DNA of 64,000 nucleotides. Source: Pelomonas parva. Its GTDB lineage: Bacteria > Pseudomonadota > Gammaproteobacteria > Burkholderiales > Burkholderiaceae_C. Both the position numbers and the translations under genes were made by a program. The notes under the pieces are model-generated. The model was not told the origin of the DNA. It searched no databases and saw only the letters and a list, made by a program, of their open reading frames with translations. The number at the start of each line of letters is the position of its first letter. Positions within the stretch are counted from its first letter, which is position 1. Of the stretch, positions 18,673-28,085 are shown piece after piece. Where the stretch lies: NCBI RefSeq assembly GCF_043555835.1, contig NZ_JBIGHV010000009.1, forward strand, positions 1 through 64,000. Direction: 5' to 3'.

Positions 18673-20085
18673 ATGACTCTTCCGACCGCGACCAGGGCCG
18701 CAACGGCCTGGCGCCCACCCCTGTTTCTGTTGACGGCGCTGGCCACACTTTGGCCCGTTGCTGCCCACGCCCAGACCCCGGCCGGCATGTACTGGGCCGT
18801 CACGCTGAACGGCTGGCTGGCGGCCATGCTGGCGCTGATGGCCACTGTCGTCGGCCTGCTGTCCAGCCTGCACCACCGCGAGCGGCCGGCCAACTTCCTG
18901 GTCGGCATGATGCTGAGCTGGGTCGTGCTGCGCGCCACCGCCGCGCCAGGCGCCGCCGGCTTGAGGCCGCTGCTGATGACGCTGCTGGTGCTGTGCGGCG
19001 TGCAATACCTGCTGCGCCAGATGAACTGGAAACGCAGCTGGATAGACCACGCGCTGTTGATCCAGTGCCTCATCGTGCCGGCCAGCCTGCTGCTGACCGG
19101 CGGCCAGATCGGCATGCTGGGCGCGGTCTGGCATGCCGTGCTGAGCCTGGAGCTGATCGCGGCGATGGGCTGGGCGCTGTGGCTGCGCCGCCAGCGCCTG
19201 CAGGCCACGCCGGACGATGCCCACGGCCGCGAGTTCCGCCTGATGGCCGCGCTGCTGCTGCCCACCATGCTGGCCTTGCTGGCCGAGATGCTGCTCGCCG
19301 CCGTCAGCGAGCCCCTATGGCGGTCGGCCTCGCCCTGGCTGGGGCTGATGCTGCCCCTGCTGATGCTGGCGTTAGGGCTGCAGCTGGTGAACCACGTGGC
19401 CCACGCGCGTGTCGATGCCGATCGACGCAGCGCCGCCATCGAGCAGCGCATGGCCGAGCGCATCGCCGAGGTCGAGCGCAGCCACAGCCAGCTCGCCGAG
19501 CAGAAGCTGGAGCAGGTCACCGAGCGCGAGCGCAAGCGCATCGCCGCCGACCTGCACGACGACCTCGGCGCCAAGCTGCTGACCATCGTGCACACCAGCG
19601 AATCCGACCGCATCTCGACGCTGGCGCGCGAGGCACTGGAGGAGATGCGGCTGTCGGTGCGCGGGCTGACGGGCAAGCCGGTGCACCTCATCGACGCCTT
19701 GGGCGACTGGCGTGCCGAGGTCGTTTCACGGCTGGGCCAGGCCAACATCCTGGCCGAGTGGAAGAGCCCGGCCGAGGACATCGAGCACACCTTCCAGGCC
19801 CGTTCCTATGTGCAGACCACGCGCATCCTGCGCGAGTCGGTGTCCAACATCATCAAGCACAGCGGCGCGACGAACGCGACGATTTCCGCCGCCTTCCAGG
19901 ATGGCGACTTCGTGCTGACCATCCAGGACAACGGCCAGGGCATCCCGACCGAACTGGACGGTCGCCTGGACCGCGGCCACGGCATGGCGAGCATGAAATC
20001 ACGCGCCAAGCAAATGCATGGCCAGTGCCTGGTTGAATCCGGCCCCGGCTGGGGTACTGTCATCCGTCTGACCATCCCGCTCTGA
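18673..20085 (+). CDS. NarX-type membrane sensor histidine kinase
   Basis: The 470-residue protein starts with a signal-like helix followed by about six to seven membrane spans (residues 15-240), a short coiled linker, a HisKA_3 dimerisation domain with the phospho-accepting His295 in ADLHDDLGAKLL, and a HATPase domain with the N box ESVSNIIKHSG and G1 box DNGQGIP. It would phosphorylate the LuxR-type regulator encoded 15 bases downstream. The membrane domain has no periplasmic sensor loop of note, suggesting it detects a membrane-associated cue. The signal is unknown. Confidence 0.92.
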   Translation: MTLPTATRAATAWRPPLFLLTALATLWPVAAHAQTPAGMYWAVTLNGWLAAMLALMATVVGLLSSLHHRERPANFLVGMMLSWVVLRATAAPGAAGLRPLLMTLLVLCGVQYLLRQMNWKRSWIDHALLIQCLIVPASLLLTGGQIGMLGAVWHAVLSLELIAAMGWALWLRRQRLQATPDDAHGREFRLMAALLLPTMLALLAEMLLAAVSEPLWRSASPWLGLMLPLLMLALGLQLVNHVAHARVDADRRSAAIEQRMAERIAEVERSHSQLAEQKLEQVTERERKRIAADLHDDLGAKLLTIVHTSESDRISTLAREALEEMRLSVRGLTGKPVHLIDALGDWRAEVVSRLGQANILAEWKSPAEDIEHTFQARSYVQTTRILRESVSNIIKHSGATNATISAAFQDGDFVLTIQDNGQGIPTELDGRLDRGHGMASMKSRAKQMHGQCLVESGPGWGTVIRLTIPL

Positions 20086-20099
20086 TTCCGAGGCCCTTC

Positions 20100-20750
20100 A
20101 TGAACCACATCCTGCTGCTCGAAGACATCCCGGAGATCCGCGCCTGGCTGAAGGCGCTGGTCAAGCAGGTGTTCGCCAACGCCCAGATCACCGAATGCTC
20201 GCGCGTGCAGGATGCGCTGTCGCTGGTCAACGGCCAACGCTTCACGCTCGCGCTGCTGGACCTGGGTCTGCCGGACGGCTCGGGCGTCGAGGTCATCGCC
20301 GCGCTGCGCGAGAAGCAGCCCGAAGTGCAGTCGGTCATCGTCACCATCCACGACGACGATGAGCACCTCTTCCCCGCCCTGCAGGCCGGCGCCTTCGGCT
20401 ATCTGCTGAAGGAACAGTCGCGCGAGCTGCTGGTCGAGCAACTGCAGCGCATGAGCGGCGGCGAACCGCCACTGTCGCCGTCCATCGCGCGCAAGGTCAT
20501 CGCCTATTTCGCCGCGCAAGTGAAGAAGCCCTCGACGCTGCTGCATGAGGTCTCGCTGACCGAACGCGAAACCGAGGTGCTGCTGCGCGTGGCCAAGGGC
20601 TACACGCTGCCGGAGATCGGCGTGCAGCTGGGCCTCTCCCGCCACACGATTGCCGACTACGTGAAGCAGATCTACCGCAAGCTCAATGTGAGCTCGCGTG
20701 CGGAGGCGGCGCTGGAAGCCCAACGTCTAGGGTTGTTTGGCCGGAACTGA
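20100..20750 (+). CDS. LuxR/NarL-family response regulator
   Basis: A 216-residue transcription factor with an N-terminal receiver (phosphorylation site Asp54 in LLDLGLPDGSG, acidic pocket in LLLEDIPE) and a C-terminal LuxR-type helix-turn-helix (LTERETEVLLRVAKGYTLPEIGVQLGLSRHTIADYVKQIYRKL). It partners with the histidine kinase just upstream on the same transcript. The target genes are unknown. ruvA follows 27 bases later but is unlikely to be functionally linked. Confidence 0.94.
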   Translation: MNHILLLEDIPEIRAWLKALVKQVFANAQITECSRVQDALSLVNGQRFTLALLDLGLPDGSGVEVIAALREKQPEVQSVIVTIHDDDEHLFPALQAGAFGYLLKEQSRELLVEQLQRMSGGEPPLSPSIARKVIAYFAAQVKKPSTLLHEVSLTERETEVLLRVAKGYTLPEIGVQLGLSRHTIADYVKQIYRKLNVSSRAEAALEAQRLGLFGRN

Positions 20751-20777
20751 GGCCAGGGTGGCCCAGATAATGGGCAG

Positions 20778-21347
20778 ATGATTGGAAGACTGACTGGCGT
20801 CATCGCCGAGAAATCGCCGCCGCAAATCGTCATCGACGTGGCGGGCGTGGGCTACGAGGTGGATGTGCCGATGAGCACCTTCTACAACCTCGGCAGCCTG
20901 GGCGAGCGGGCTGTGCTGCTGACCCACCTGACCGTGCGCGAGGACGCGCACCAGCTGTTCGGCTTCCTCACGCACGAGGAACGCGCCACTTTCCGCATGC
21001 TCATCAAGATCAGCGGCGTCGGCCCGAAGATGGCGCTGGGGTTGCTGTCAGGCCTGTCCGTACCCGAACTGGCACAGGCGGTGTCGCTGCAAGAGACCGG
21101 CCGCCTGACCAAGGTGCCAGGCATCGGCAAGAAGACGGCCGAGCGCCTGCTGCTGGAACTCAAGGGCAAGCTGGGCGCCGACCTGGCATTGCCCGCTGCA
21201 GTGGCCAACGACGCACAAGCCGACATCCTGCAGGCCCTGGTCGCACTGGGCTACAGCGAGAAGGATGCCGCTGCGGCGCTCAAGGTCTTGCCGCCTGAAG
21301 TCGGCGTCAGCGACGGCATCAAGCTCGCGCTCAAGAGACTGTCGTGA
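20778..21347 (+). CDS. ruvA: Holliday junction branch migration protein RuvA
   Basis: RuvA binds four-way DNA junctions and loads the RuvB motor. The 189 residues begin with the OB fold (MIGRLTGVIAEKSPPQIVID), then the helix-hairpin-helix pair (LIKISGVGPKMALGLL and LTKVPGIGKKTAERLLLEL), then the C-terminal RuvB-binding domain (ALVALGYSEKDAAAAL). The ruvB start overlaps its stop codon. ruvC is not adjacent. Confidence 0.97.
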   Translation: MIGRLTGVIAEKSPPQIVIDVAGVGYEVDVPMSTFYNLGSLGERAVLLTHLTVREDAHQLFGFLTHEERATFRMLIKISGVGPKMALGLLSGLSVPELAQAVSLQETGRLTKVPGIGKKTAERLLLELKGKLGADLALPAAVANDAQADILQALVALGYSEKDAAAALKVLPPEVGVSDGIKLALKRLS

Positions 21348-22402
21348 GCATCCAGACCGACGACTTCGCCCCCGCGCCGCGGCTGATCAGCGCCGCGCCC
21401 GAGTCCGCTCGCGAGGAGGCGATGGAGCGCGCGCTGCGGCCCAAGCATCTGGATGAGTACGTCGGCCAGGCCAAGGCCCGCGAGCAGCTGGAAATCTTCA
21501 TCGGTGCCGCCAAGAAGCGCCGCGAGGCGCTGGACCATGTGCTGCTGTTCGGCCCGCCGGGCCTGGGCAAGACGACGCTCTCGCACATCATCGCCGCCGA
21601 ACTGGGCGTGAACCTCCGCCAGACCTCGGGCCCGGTGCTGGAGAAGCCCAAGGACCTGGCCGCCATCCTGACCAACCTCGAAAAGAACGACGTTCTCTTC
21701 ATCGACGAGATCCACCGCCTCAGCCCCGTCGTCGAGGAAATCCTCTACCCGGCGCTGGAGGACTACCAGATCGACATCATGATCGGCGAGGGCCCGGCGG
21801 CGCGCTCGATCAAGCTGGACCTGCAACCGTTCACGCTGGTGGGCGCGACGACGCGGGCCGGCATGCTGACCAACCCGCTTCGCGACCGCTTCGGCATCGT
21901 CGCGCGGCTGGAGTTCTACACGCCGGCAGAGTTGCAGCGCATCGTGACGCGATCGGCGGGCCTGTTGGGCGCGCCCATCGACGCCGATGGGGCGCTGGAA
22001 ATCGCCCGCCGCTCACGCGGCACGCCACGCATCGCCAACCGCCTGCTGCGCCGCGTGCGCGACTACGCCGAGGTCAAGGCCGATGGCCGCATCGTCGCCG
22101 GCATCGCCGACAAGGCGCTGGCCATGCTGGACGTCGATTCGCAAGGCTTCGACCTGATGGACCGCAAGCTGCTGGAAGCGGTCGTGCACCGCTTCGACGG
22201 CGGGCCGGTCGGCCTGGAGAACGTCGCCGCCGCCATCGGCGAGGAAGCCGGCACGATTGAAGACGTCATCGAGCCCTATCTGATCCAGCAGGGCTTCCTG
22301 CAGCGCACGCCGCGTGGCCGCATCGCGACGCTGGCGGCCTACCGCCACCTGGGCTTGACGCCGCCGGGCAGCAAGACGTCAAGCGATCTGTTCGGAGAAT
22401 AA
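21344..22402 (+). CDS. ruvB: Holliday junction helicase RuvB
   Basis: RuvB is the hexameric AAA+ motor of branch migration. The 352 residues contain Walker A GPPGLGKTT, Walker B LFIDEIHRL, sensor 1 GATTRAGML and the winged-helix C-terminal domain (QQGFLQRTPRGR). Translation starts at a GTG (21344) that overlaps the ruvA stop as GTGA. A bidirectional terminator follows immediately. Confidence 0.97.
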   Translation: MSIQTDDFAPAPRLISAAPESAREEAMERALRPKHLDEYVGQAKAREQLEIFIGAAKKRREALDHVLLFGPPGLGKTTLSHIIAAELGVNLRQTSGPVLEKPKDLAAILTNLEKNDVLFIDEIHRLSPVVEEILYPALEDYQIDIMIGEGPAARSIKLDLQPFTLVGATTRAGMLTNPLRDRFGIVARLEFYTPAELQRIVTRSAGLLGAPIDADGALEIARRSRGTPRIANRLLRRVRDYAEVKADGRIVAGIADKALAMLDVDSQGFDLMDRKLLEAVVHRFDGGPVGLENVAAAIGEEAGTIEDVIEPYLIQQGFLQRTPRGRIATLAAYRHLGLTPPGSKTSSDLFGE

Positions 22403-22433
22403 AAAAAGCGCCCCGCAGGGCGCTTTTCTTTTT
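22401..22433. terminator. Bidirectional terminator between ruvB and the porin gene
   Basis: A stem of GCGCCC (22408-22413) and GGGCGC (22418-22423) with a CGCA loop, flanked by an A-run on the left and a T-run on the right, lies between two convergent genes and can end transcription from both sides. Confidence 0.85.
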
Positions 22434-22446
22434 CCGATCTGGAGGA

Positions 22447-23403
22447 TCAGAAGTTGTGGCGCACGCCGGCAGCCAGCGAGTTGAAGTCGCCCGCCTTGTT
22501 GGCGTTGTTCAGGTCGGTGACGGTGTAGAAACCGTAGACCTTGGTGCGCTTGCTCAGGTTGTAGTTGTAGCCCAGCGTCCACTGCTTGCCACCGGTGCTC
22601 TTGAACATGCCGTCGCCGCCGGACTTGGTGCCGCCGACGTTGACATGGAACTCCGACGCGCCGGACGTGTACATGGCCGACACGCGGGCGATGTCGCGCG
22701 ACTTGGCGCCGGCGATGTCTTCACGCTGGTAGTAGCCGGCAACCAGGAACGGGCCGAAACCGTAGTCCGCCTCGATCGTGTAGTTCTTGCGCTTGGCGGC
22801 GGTGTCAACTTGCGAGTAGGTGGCGCCGATGTGCAGGCCGCCCGCTTCGTAGTTGCCCGACAGATCGAACGCACGGCCATCGCCTGCAGCGCCTTCACCG
22901 GCGTGGACCGTGGCGATGAAGCCGAAGCCGCCCACCGTCGGCGAGAAGTAGCCGAGCTTGTTGGTGCGATGGCTGAACGCGAAGGACGAGAACAGCGCGT
23001 CCGACGACGTGCCGGTGTCGTGGTTGTGGTTGCTGACGCGGTCCACGGTCGAGAAGTACGAATCCGGGAACCAAGAACCCAGGCGCACCGTACCGAACGA
23101 GCCGCTCAGTTCGACGTTGGCCTGACGGCTCCAGAACTGCGTGCCACCGGAAGCAGCGCCGGTGTCCGAATTCAGGCCGTGCTCCAGGTTGAAGGCAGCC
23201 TTCAGGCCACCACCCAGGTCTTCCGTGCCACGCAGGCCCAGGCGGGAGCTGTTGTTCTCAACAGCGACCTTGCGATCCTGGTTGGCAACCTTCTGGCTCT
23301 CGACCGTGGTGTTGATGCGGCCCCACAGCGTGACGGAGCTTTGGGCAAATGCCGGGGCAACCATGATGGTGGCCAGGGCGGCGGCGAGCGTGACATTCTT
23401 CAT
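22447..23403 (-). CDS. Gram-negative porin
   Basis: The 318-residue outer-membrane protein has a clear signal peptide (MKNVTLAAALATIMVAPAFA) and the porin_4 family pattern: SSVTLWGRINTTVE at the mature start, the SRLGLRGTEDLGGGLKAAFNLE turn, a long constriction-loop region near GSWFPDSYFSTVDRV, and the terminal aromatic LAAGVRHNF needed for Bam-mediated assembly. It would form a trimeric diffusion channel. A possible -10 (TATACT on the minus strand near 23471) lies in a 140-base upstream region that also carries repeated TGTCA half-sites, so expression is likely regulated. Confidence 0.95.
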   Translation of the reverse strand: MKNVTLAAALATIMVAPAFAQSSVTLWGRINTTVESQKVANQDRKVAVENNSSRLGLRGTEDLGGGLKAAFNLEHGLNSDTGAASGGTQFWSRQANVELSGSFGTVRLGSWFPDSYFSTVDRVSNHNHDTGTSSDALFSSFAFSHRTNKLGYFSPTVGGFGFIATVHAGEGAAGDGRAFDLSGNYEAGGLHIGATYSQVDTAAKRKNYTIEADYGFGPFLVAGYYQREDIAGAKSRDIARVSAMYTSGASEFHVNVGGTKSGGDGMFKSTGGKQWTLGYNYNLSKRTKVYGFYTVTDLNNANKAGDFNSLAAGVRHNF

Positions 23404-23543
23404 CGTTGGCCTTTGAGGATGGGTTACGACGGGTTGACGAACCGTCAGATGACAATCAATGACAGTCAGTATAGGAGTGGCACTAGCCCGCAGCCGAGTG
23501 GGCGACGCGCCGATGCAACAGTGCAGCTAGGGAGTTGGGGCGC

Positions 23544-24188
23544 TCAGGCGGCAATGTCGTCGGTGCCGAGGCCGGCCAGATGGCGGTCGTCGTTCCAGCC
23601 GACCAGCGTGAAACCGTCGACCGTGGCGAGCAGGCGGTTGATCGTGGCGTTGCCCAGTTGCCAGCTGCGCGGTGCGTCCAGCGCGACCCGAGTAGCCGCG
23701 CGGTAAAGGCAGTCGAGCACGCCGCCATGGGCGACCAGCGCGATGCTTTCCCCCGGATGCGCAGCGGCGGCTAGGCGGGCGGCCTGTAGGCAGCGGGCGC
23801 TGAAGACGTTCAGGCTCTCGCCACCCCCGACGGCGAAGTCGGGCTCGCGGCGACGCCAGCGCGCGGCCTCATCGGGGTAGGTCTGCTCGATCTCGTTCCA
23901 GCTCAAGCCCTCGAAGCGCCCGAAGGCGCGCTCGCGCAACGCGGCGTCGAAACGCACCGGCAGGCCACGCGTGACGGCCAGCGCCTCGGCAGTCTGGCGG
24001 GCGCGGCTCAGGTCGCTGGCGTAGATGGCTGCGAGCGGCTCCTCTGCCAGCGCGCCGGCCAGGCGCTGGGCCTGCGCCACGCCCAGGTCGCTGAGAGGGA
24101 TGTCGGTGTGGCCCTGGATACGTGTCGCGCGGTTCCAGGCGGTCTCGCCGTGGCGGATGACGACGAGTCGGGTGGCCTGCTCCAACAC
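23544..24188 (-). CDS. Histidine phosphatase (phosphoglycerate-mutase-like)
   Basis: The 214-residue product is a branch-1 histidine phosphatase with the catalytic RHGE motif near the N-terminus (LVVIRHGETAWN), the acid-base region LRERAFGRFEGLSW and the second histidine in ALVAHGGVLD. It resembles GpmB/CobC-type phosphatases rather than a true glycolytic mutase; the substrate is not evident. The GTG at 24188 overlaps the last base of the upstream DUF1840 stop codon, suggesting coupled translation. Confidence 0.88.
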   Translation of the reverse strand: MLEQATRLVVIRHGETAWNRATRIQGHTDIPLSDLGVAQAQRLAGALAEEPLAAIYASDLSRARQTAEALAVTRGLPVRFDAALRERAFGRFEGLSWNEIEQTYPDEAARWRRREPDFAVGGGESLNVFSARCLQAARLAAAAHPGESIALVAHGGVLDCLYRAATRVALDAPRSWQLGNATINRLLATVDGFTLVGWNDDRHLAGLGTDDIAA

Positions 24189-24511
24189 TAGACACCCCAG
24201 ACGACGTCGACACCCTCGCGCTGGCTGCGCGCCATCAGATCGCGCAGCGGCCAGGCGCGCTGGCGCAGCGACACGCCTTGACGGCGGGGCGGCGGCTCGC
24301 CGGCGGCCTTGGCGGCATCCACGGCCTGCTGGAAGCGTGCATCGTCGGCGTCGACGCCGGCCTCCAGCGCCTGGAGCAGCGCGGGCAGTGCAGCAGCCTC
24401 CAGGATGCCTTGGGGGGCCGGCTCGCGGCCCATCAGGCGCAGCACGGCATCGCCGGACTCGGCCAGCATGACGATGTCGGCACCGGCCTTGGATTTGAAG
24501 CAATAGAGCAT
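24188..24511 (-). CDS. DUF1840 protein
   Basis: A 107-residue protein matching the betaproteobacterial DUF1840 family: MLYCFKSKAGADIVMLAESG at the start, LRLMGREPAPQGIL, and a C-terminal LRQRAWPLRDLMARSQREGVDVVWGV segment. No function is known. Its stop shares a base with the phosphatase start, so the two are probably one transcript. Confidence 0.85.
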   Translation of the reverse strand: MLYCFKSKAGADIVMLAESGDAVLRLMGREPAPQGILEAAALPALLQALEAGVDADDARFQQAVDAAKAAGEPPPRRQGVSLRQRAWPLRDLMARSQREGVDVVWGV

Positions 24512-24544
24512 GGCCGCATTGTGGGCCGGCGCGGGCGCGCCCGC

Positions 24545-26683
24545 TCAGCCGTTTCCGGCGAGGCCCAGCCAGCCGGACACGGCGGCGTCGACGACATGGC
24601 GGCGCGGACGCACGCGCTGCTCGAAATCCTCCGGCCGCAGCGGCGGCGCGAACAGATAGCCCTGGAACTCGTGGCAGCCGGCCTGGGCGAGGAAGTCGCG
24701 CTGGGCCTCGGTCTCGACGCCCTCGGCGATGACCTGCAGTCCCAGCGCACGCCCCATCTGCACGATGGCGTTGGCGATGCCGACATCGCTGGGGTCGCCC
24801 GGCAGGCCTTGCACGAAGCTGCGGTCGATCTTGAGCCGCTGGATGGGGAAGCGTTTGAGATAACCCAGCGACGAATAGCCGGTGCCGAAGTCGTCGATGG
24901 ACAGCGTGACGCCCAGAGAGGCCAGGGCTTGCATGCGCTTGAGGTTCTCGTCGGCGTCGCCGAGCAGCACGCCTTCGGTCAGCTCCAGCTCCAGCATGCT
25001 GGGCGGCAGGGCCGCGTCGCGCAGCGCGGCGGCGACGCTGTTGACGAAGTTGGCCTGCTGAAACTGCAGCGCCGACACGTTGACGGCGACCGGCATGCGC
25101 AGGCCGCGGCTGAGCCAGTGGGCGGCCTGGTCGACCGCCTCACGCAGCACCCATTCGCCGATGGGTACGACGAAGCCGCTCTCCTCGGCCAGCGGGATGA
25201 ACTCGGCCGGCGAGATGTCGCCACGCTCGGGGTCGCGCCAGCGGATCAGCGCCTCGGCGCCGATGACGCGGTCGCTGCCGAGCTCGACCTGGGGCTGGTA
25301 GTGCAGCCGGAAGCGCCCCTCGGCGAGGGCCTGGCGCATGGCGTGGTCCAGCCGCATGCGCGAGAGCAGGTCGACCTCCTTGCGCGGCACATGGAAGCGA
25401 AATCCCGCGCGCCCGCTTTCCTTGACCCAGTGCATGGCGCGCTCGGCGCTGGCCAGCAGTTCGTCGGGCTTGTTGCCGTCGCCCGGGTAGAGGGCAATGC
25501 CGCAGCTGGCCGTGACGGTGAAGCTCAGCGTGTCGAAGCTGAAGGGCTGGGCAAGCAACTGTTGCACGCGACGCGCGGCGGCCTCGGCCTCGAACATCTG
25601 GGCGCCGTCGACGAGCAGCGCGAACTCGTCGCCGCCGAGGCGGGCCAGCGTGTCATTGGCGCCGACGGCGCCGCGCAGCCGCTCGACGACCTCGCGCAGC
25701 ACGCGGTCGCCGTAGCTGTGGCCCAGCGTGTCGTTGATCTGCTTGAAGCGATCCAGGTCCAGGTGCAGCAGCGCGAAGACCGGGGGGGCCTCACCCGAAA
25801 CGCCGGCAGCCATCTGCTGGACGATGCGGTCGGCCAGCGCGCGGCGGTTGGGCGCGCCGGTCAACACATCGGAGCGGCCCAGCTCCTCGATGCGCTGGTG
25901 AGCGGCGAGCTTCTCGCTGAGATCGCGGAATGAAAAGACCCGCCCGATCGGTTCGCCCCGGCTCATCTGCGGCAGCGAGACCTGCTCCAGCACCCGTCCG
26001 TCGGCCAGGCGCAGCATGTCGCTGGAGCGCATCAGAGGCGCATCCAGCAGCGCCTCGATGCGCAGGCGGTACTGCTCGCCGTCGCGCATGACGCGCTGCA
26101 GGCTCAGCCACAGGCCGGCGTCGCCGGGCTCGTGCAGCAGGCCGCCAGGCAGGCCCCAGAGCTTGGCGAAGCGGCGGTTGAAGCTGCGCACGCGGCCGGA
26201 CAGGTCGACGACAAGGATGCCGTCGGCCGTCGACTCAAGCGTGGCGCGCAGCTCGGCCAGCAGCGTCTCGCGCTCGGCCTCGGCGCGGCGGCGGCGCGTC
26301 TGGTCGTGCAGCAGCACCAGCCAGTAGCGGCCGCCTTCGGGTGTGTGCACGGGGCTGATGGCGCGGCTGACCCAGCGCGGCTGGCCGTCGCTGTGCGTCA
26401 GCACGGTGTCGGAGCGGATGCGGGCAAAGGGGTCGCGCGCGGCACCCTGCCAGAACGCTTCGTCTTCCAGCGAGTCGCACAGCACCGTCGGCGCCTGGCC
26501 GAGCGCGCGCTCGGGCTTCAGGCCGAGCAGGCGCAGCGCGGTGCGGTTGACGGCACTGACCGTCAGCGTGCTGCCATCGACGAGCCAGGCAGGTTCGGGC
26601 AGACCTTCGAGCAGGGCGCCGATCAACGGCGGCGCCTCGGGAACGCGAGACTGGGATGGGAGTGCCTCGCGGCCCGCACTCAC
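24545..26683 (-). CDS. PAS-PAS-GGDEF-EAL cyclic-di-GMP protein
   Basis: The 712-residue cytoplasmic protein has two PAS-like sensory domains (about 22-130 and 140-255), a GGDEF domain with the intact motif at 350-354 (RLGGDEFAL), and an EAL domain with the motif at 477-479 (GAEALIRW) plus the later DDFGTGYSSLGYL and IAEGVET segments. Both the synthase and phosphodiesterase catalytic motifs look intact. The product would make or degrade cyclic-di-GMP in response to an unknown PAS signal. Its start overlaps the stop of the HD-GYP gene (26680-26683), so the two are co-translated and probably tuned together. Confidence 0.94.
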   Translation of the reverse strand: MSAGREALPSQSRVPEAPPLIGALLEGLPEPAWLVDGSTLTVSAVNRTALRLLGLKPERALGQAPTVLCDSLEDEAFWQGAARDPFARIRSDTVLTHSDGQPRWVSRAISPVHTPEGGRYWLVLLHDQTRRRRAEAERETLLAELRATLESTADGILVVDLSGRVRSFNRRFAKLWGLPGGLLHEPGDAGLWLSLQRVMRDGEQYRLRIEALLDAPLMRSSDMLRLADGRVLEQVSLPQMSRGEPIGRVFSFRDLSEKLAAHQRIEELGRSDVLTGAPNRRALADRIVQQMAAGVSGEAPPVFALLHLDLDRFKQINDTLGHSYGDRVLREVVERLRGAVGANDTLARLGGDEFALLVDGAQMFEAEAAARRVQQLLAQPFSFDTLSFTVTASCGIALYPGDGNKPDELLASAERAMHWVKESGRAGFRFHVPRKEVDLLSRMRLDHAMRQALAEGRFRLHYQPQVELGSDRVIGAEALIRWRDPERGDISPAEFIPLAEESGFVVPIGEWVLREAVDQAAHWLSRGLRMPVAVNVSALQFQQANFVNSVAAALRDAALPPSMLELELTEGVLLGDADENLKRMQALASLGVTLSIDDFGTGYSSLGYLKRFPIQRLKIDRSFVQGLPGDPSDVGIANAIVQMGRALGLQVIAEGVETEAQRDFLAQAGCHEFQGYLFAPPLRPEDFEQRVRPRRHVVDAAVSGWLGLAGNG

Positions 26684-27981
26684 GTGACCAACTCCCCGGG
26701 CCCGGTGCTCACGGCATCGAAGAAATAGGCGATGCGTGCCCGCGGGCTGAGGTAGTCCAGCGCAGGGCGCGGCAGGAACTGGGGCTTGAGGCTGCGCCGG
26801 ATGCCGAGGTCGGGCATCTCCTCGAGGTTCAGGATGAGCGCTTCTTCCTTGGCGACCTTGAGGTCATGCACCATGACGCGGGGCTTCAGCGGCCGCGCCG
26901 AGTTGACGGACACGACGAGGGCGTAGCGGTCGTCGGTCAGTTGCACGGTCGAGCCCGGCGGATACACGCCCATCATGCGGATGAAGGCGTTCAGCATGGT
27001 CGCGTCGAAGCGGTTGCGGCCCTGCGCGAACATCAGCGAGAGCGCCTCGTGCGGCGTCATCGCCTTGGACGTGATCAGCGGGTTGCACAGACCGTCGAAG
27101 CGGTTGACCAGCGCGACGATGCGTGCGCCGGTGCTCATGCGATCCATGTTGATGCGCTGTGGGAAGCCGCTGCCGTCGGCATGCTCGTGGTGCTGCGCAA
27201 TGATGAGCAGGGGCGCCGGCGACAGGCCCATGGCCTGGGCGATGGCCACGCCCTTGGCGACGTGCTGCTGGTAGGCCTGGGTCTCGGCGGCAGTGAAGCT
27301 CTCGTCGCGGTGGCGCAGGCGAGCGGCGACTTCGAGCTTGCCGACGTCGTGCAGCAGCGAGCCGACGCCCAGGTCCATCATCTCTTCGCGGCCAAGGCCG
27401 AAGGCACGGCCCAGCAGCAGCGCAATGATGCAGACGTTCAGCGCGTGCGCGGTGCTGCGGTCGCCGGCGGCTTCGTTCAGCAGCCGCATATTGAGATCAC
27501 CCTCGACAAGCATCTTGTCGAGCAGCGCGGCGGTGAGGCTCTCGGCCTGCGTGCGCGCCTGCTGCGGCTGGGTCTGGACGACCTCCATGACGCCGCGGAA
27601 GCCATCGCTGGCTTCGCTGTATTGCTGCTCGCAAAGGCGCAGCGCTTCACGCTGGGCGGCGAGCGCGCGGCGATGGGCCTCGCGAGCAAATTCCTCGGGT
27701 GTGGGATGGGCGGGCGCTTGCGGTTCGGCGTGGGCCTCAACGGCTGCGGCCGCCGCAGCGCCGGCCTCGGCAGACGGCTGCAGCGACAGGTCGCTCTTGG
27801 CCGGGCTCCAGCGCACCTGTGTCAGGCCGAGCCGACGCAGGATCAGCAACTGGTCGCTGGAAGCAATCTTGAAGCTGGACAGCGGAAACGGGTGCGACAT
27901 CCAGCCCAGATCCAGGTGGATGAACATCCCCACGGTCAATTGGCTGACGTCGATCAGCGGATCGTTTGATCTATCCTGCAT
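26680..27981 (-). CDS. HD-GYP domain phosphodiesterase
   Basis: The 433-residue protein has an N-terminal DUF3391-like domain (LTVGMFIHLDLGWMSHPFP), an alanine-rich linker (residues 70-95) and an HD-GYP domain. The HD pair is at 211-212 (LLHDVGKLE) and the second motif is HHEHADGSGFP at 264-274, with phenylalanine replacing the name-giving tyrosine. HD-GYP enzymes hydrolyse cyclic-di-GMP to GMP. It is the first gene of a coupled pair with the GGDEF-EAL protein. The upstream 282 bases contain a long inverted repeat. Confidence 0.9.
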   Translation of the reverse strand: MQDRSNDPLIDVSQLTVGMFIHLDLGWMSHPFPLSSFKIASSDQLLILRRLGLTQVRWSPAKSDLSLQPSAEAGAAAAAAVEAHAEPQAPAHPTPEEFAREAHRRALAAQREALRLCEQQYSEASDGFRGVMEVVQTQPQQARTQAESLTAALLDKMLVEGDLNMRLLNEAAGDRSTAHALNVCIIALLLGRAFGLGREEMMDLGVGSLLHDVGKLEVAARLRHRDESFTAAETQAYQQHVAKGVAIAQAMGLSPAPLLIIAQHHEHADGSGFPQRINMDRMSTGARIVALVNRFDGLCNPLITSKAMTPHEALSLMFAQGRNRFDATMLNAFIRMMGVYPPGSTVQLTDDRYALVVSVNSARPLKPRVMVHDLKVAKEEALILNLEEMPDLGIRRSLKPQFLPRPALDYLSPRARIAYFFDAVSTGPGELVT

Positions 27982-28085
27982 TCACTCAAACCCGCGTCGG
28001 GCACCCCTCGACTCGGCCCCGGTTTCGGCACCACTGCCGAGGAACCTGAAGCCGGCCTCCTGCTCTATGTCAAATCGGCCGATTC

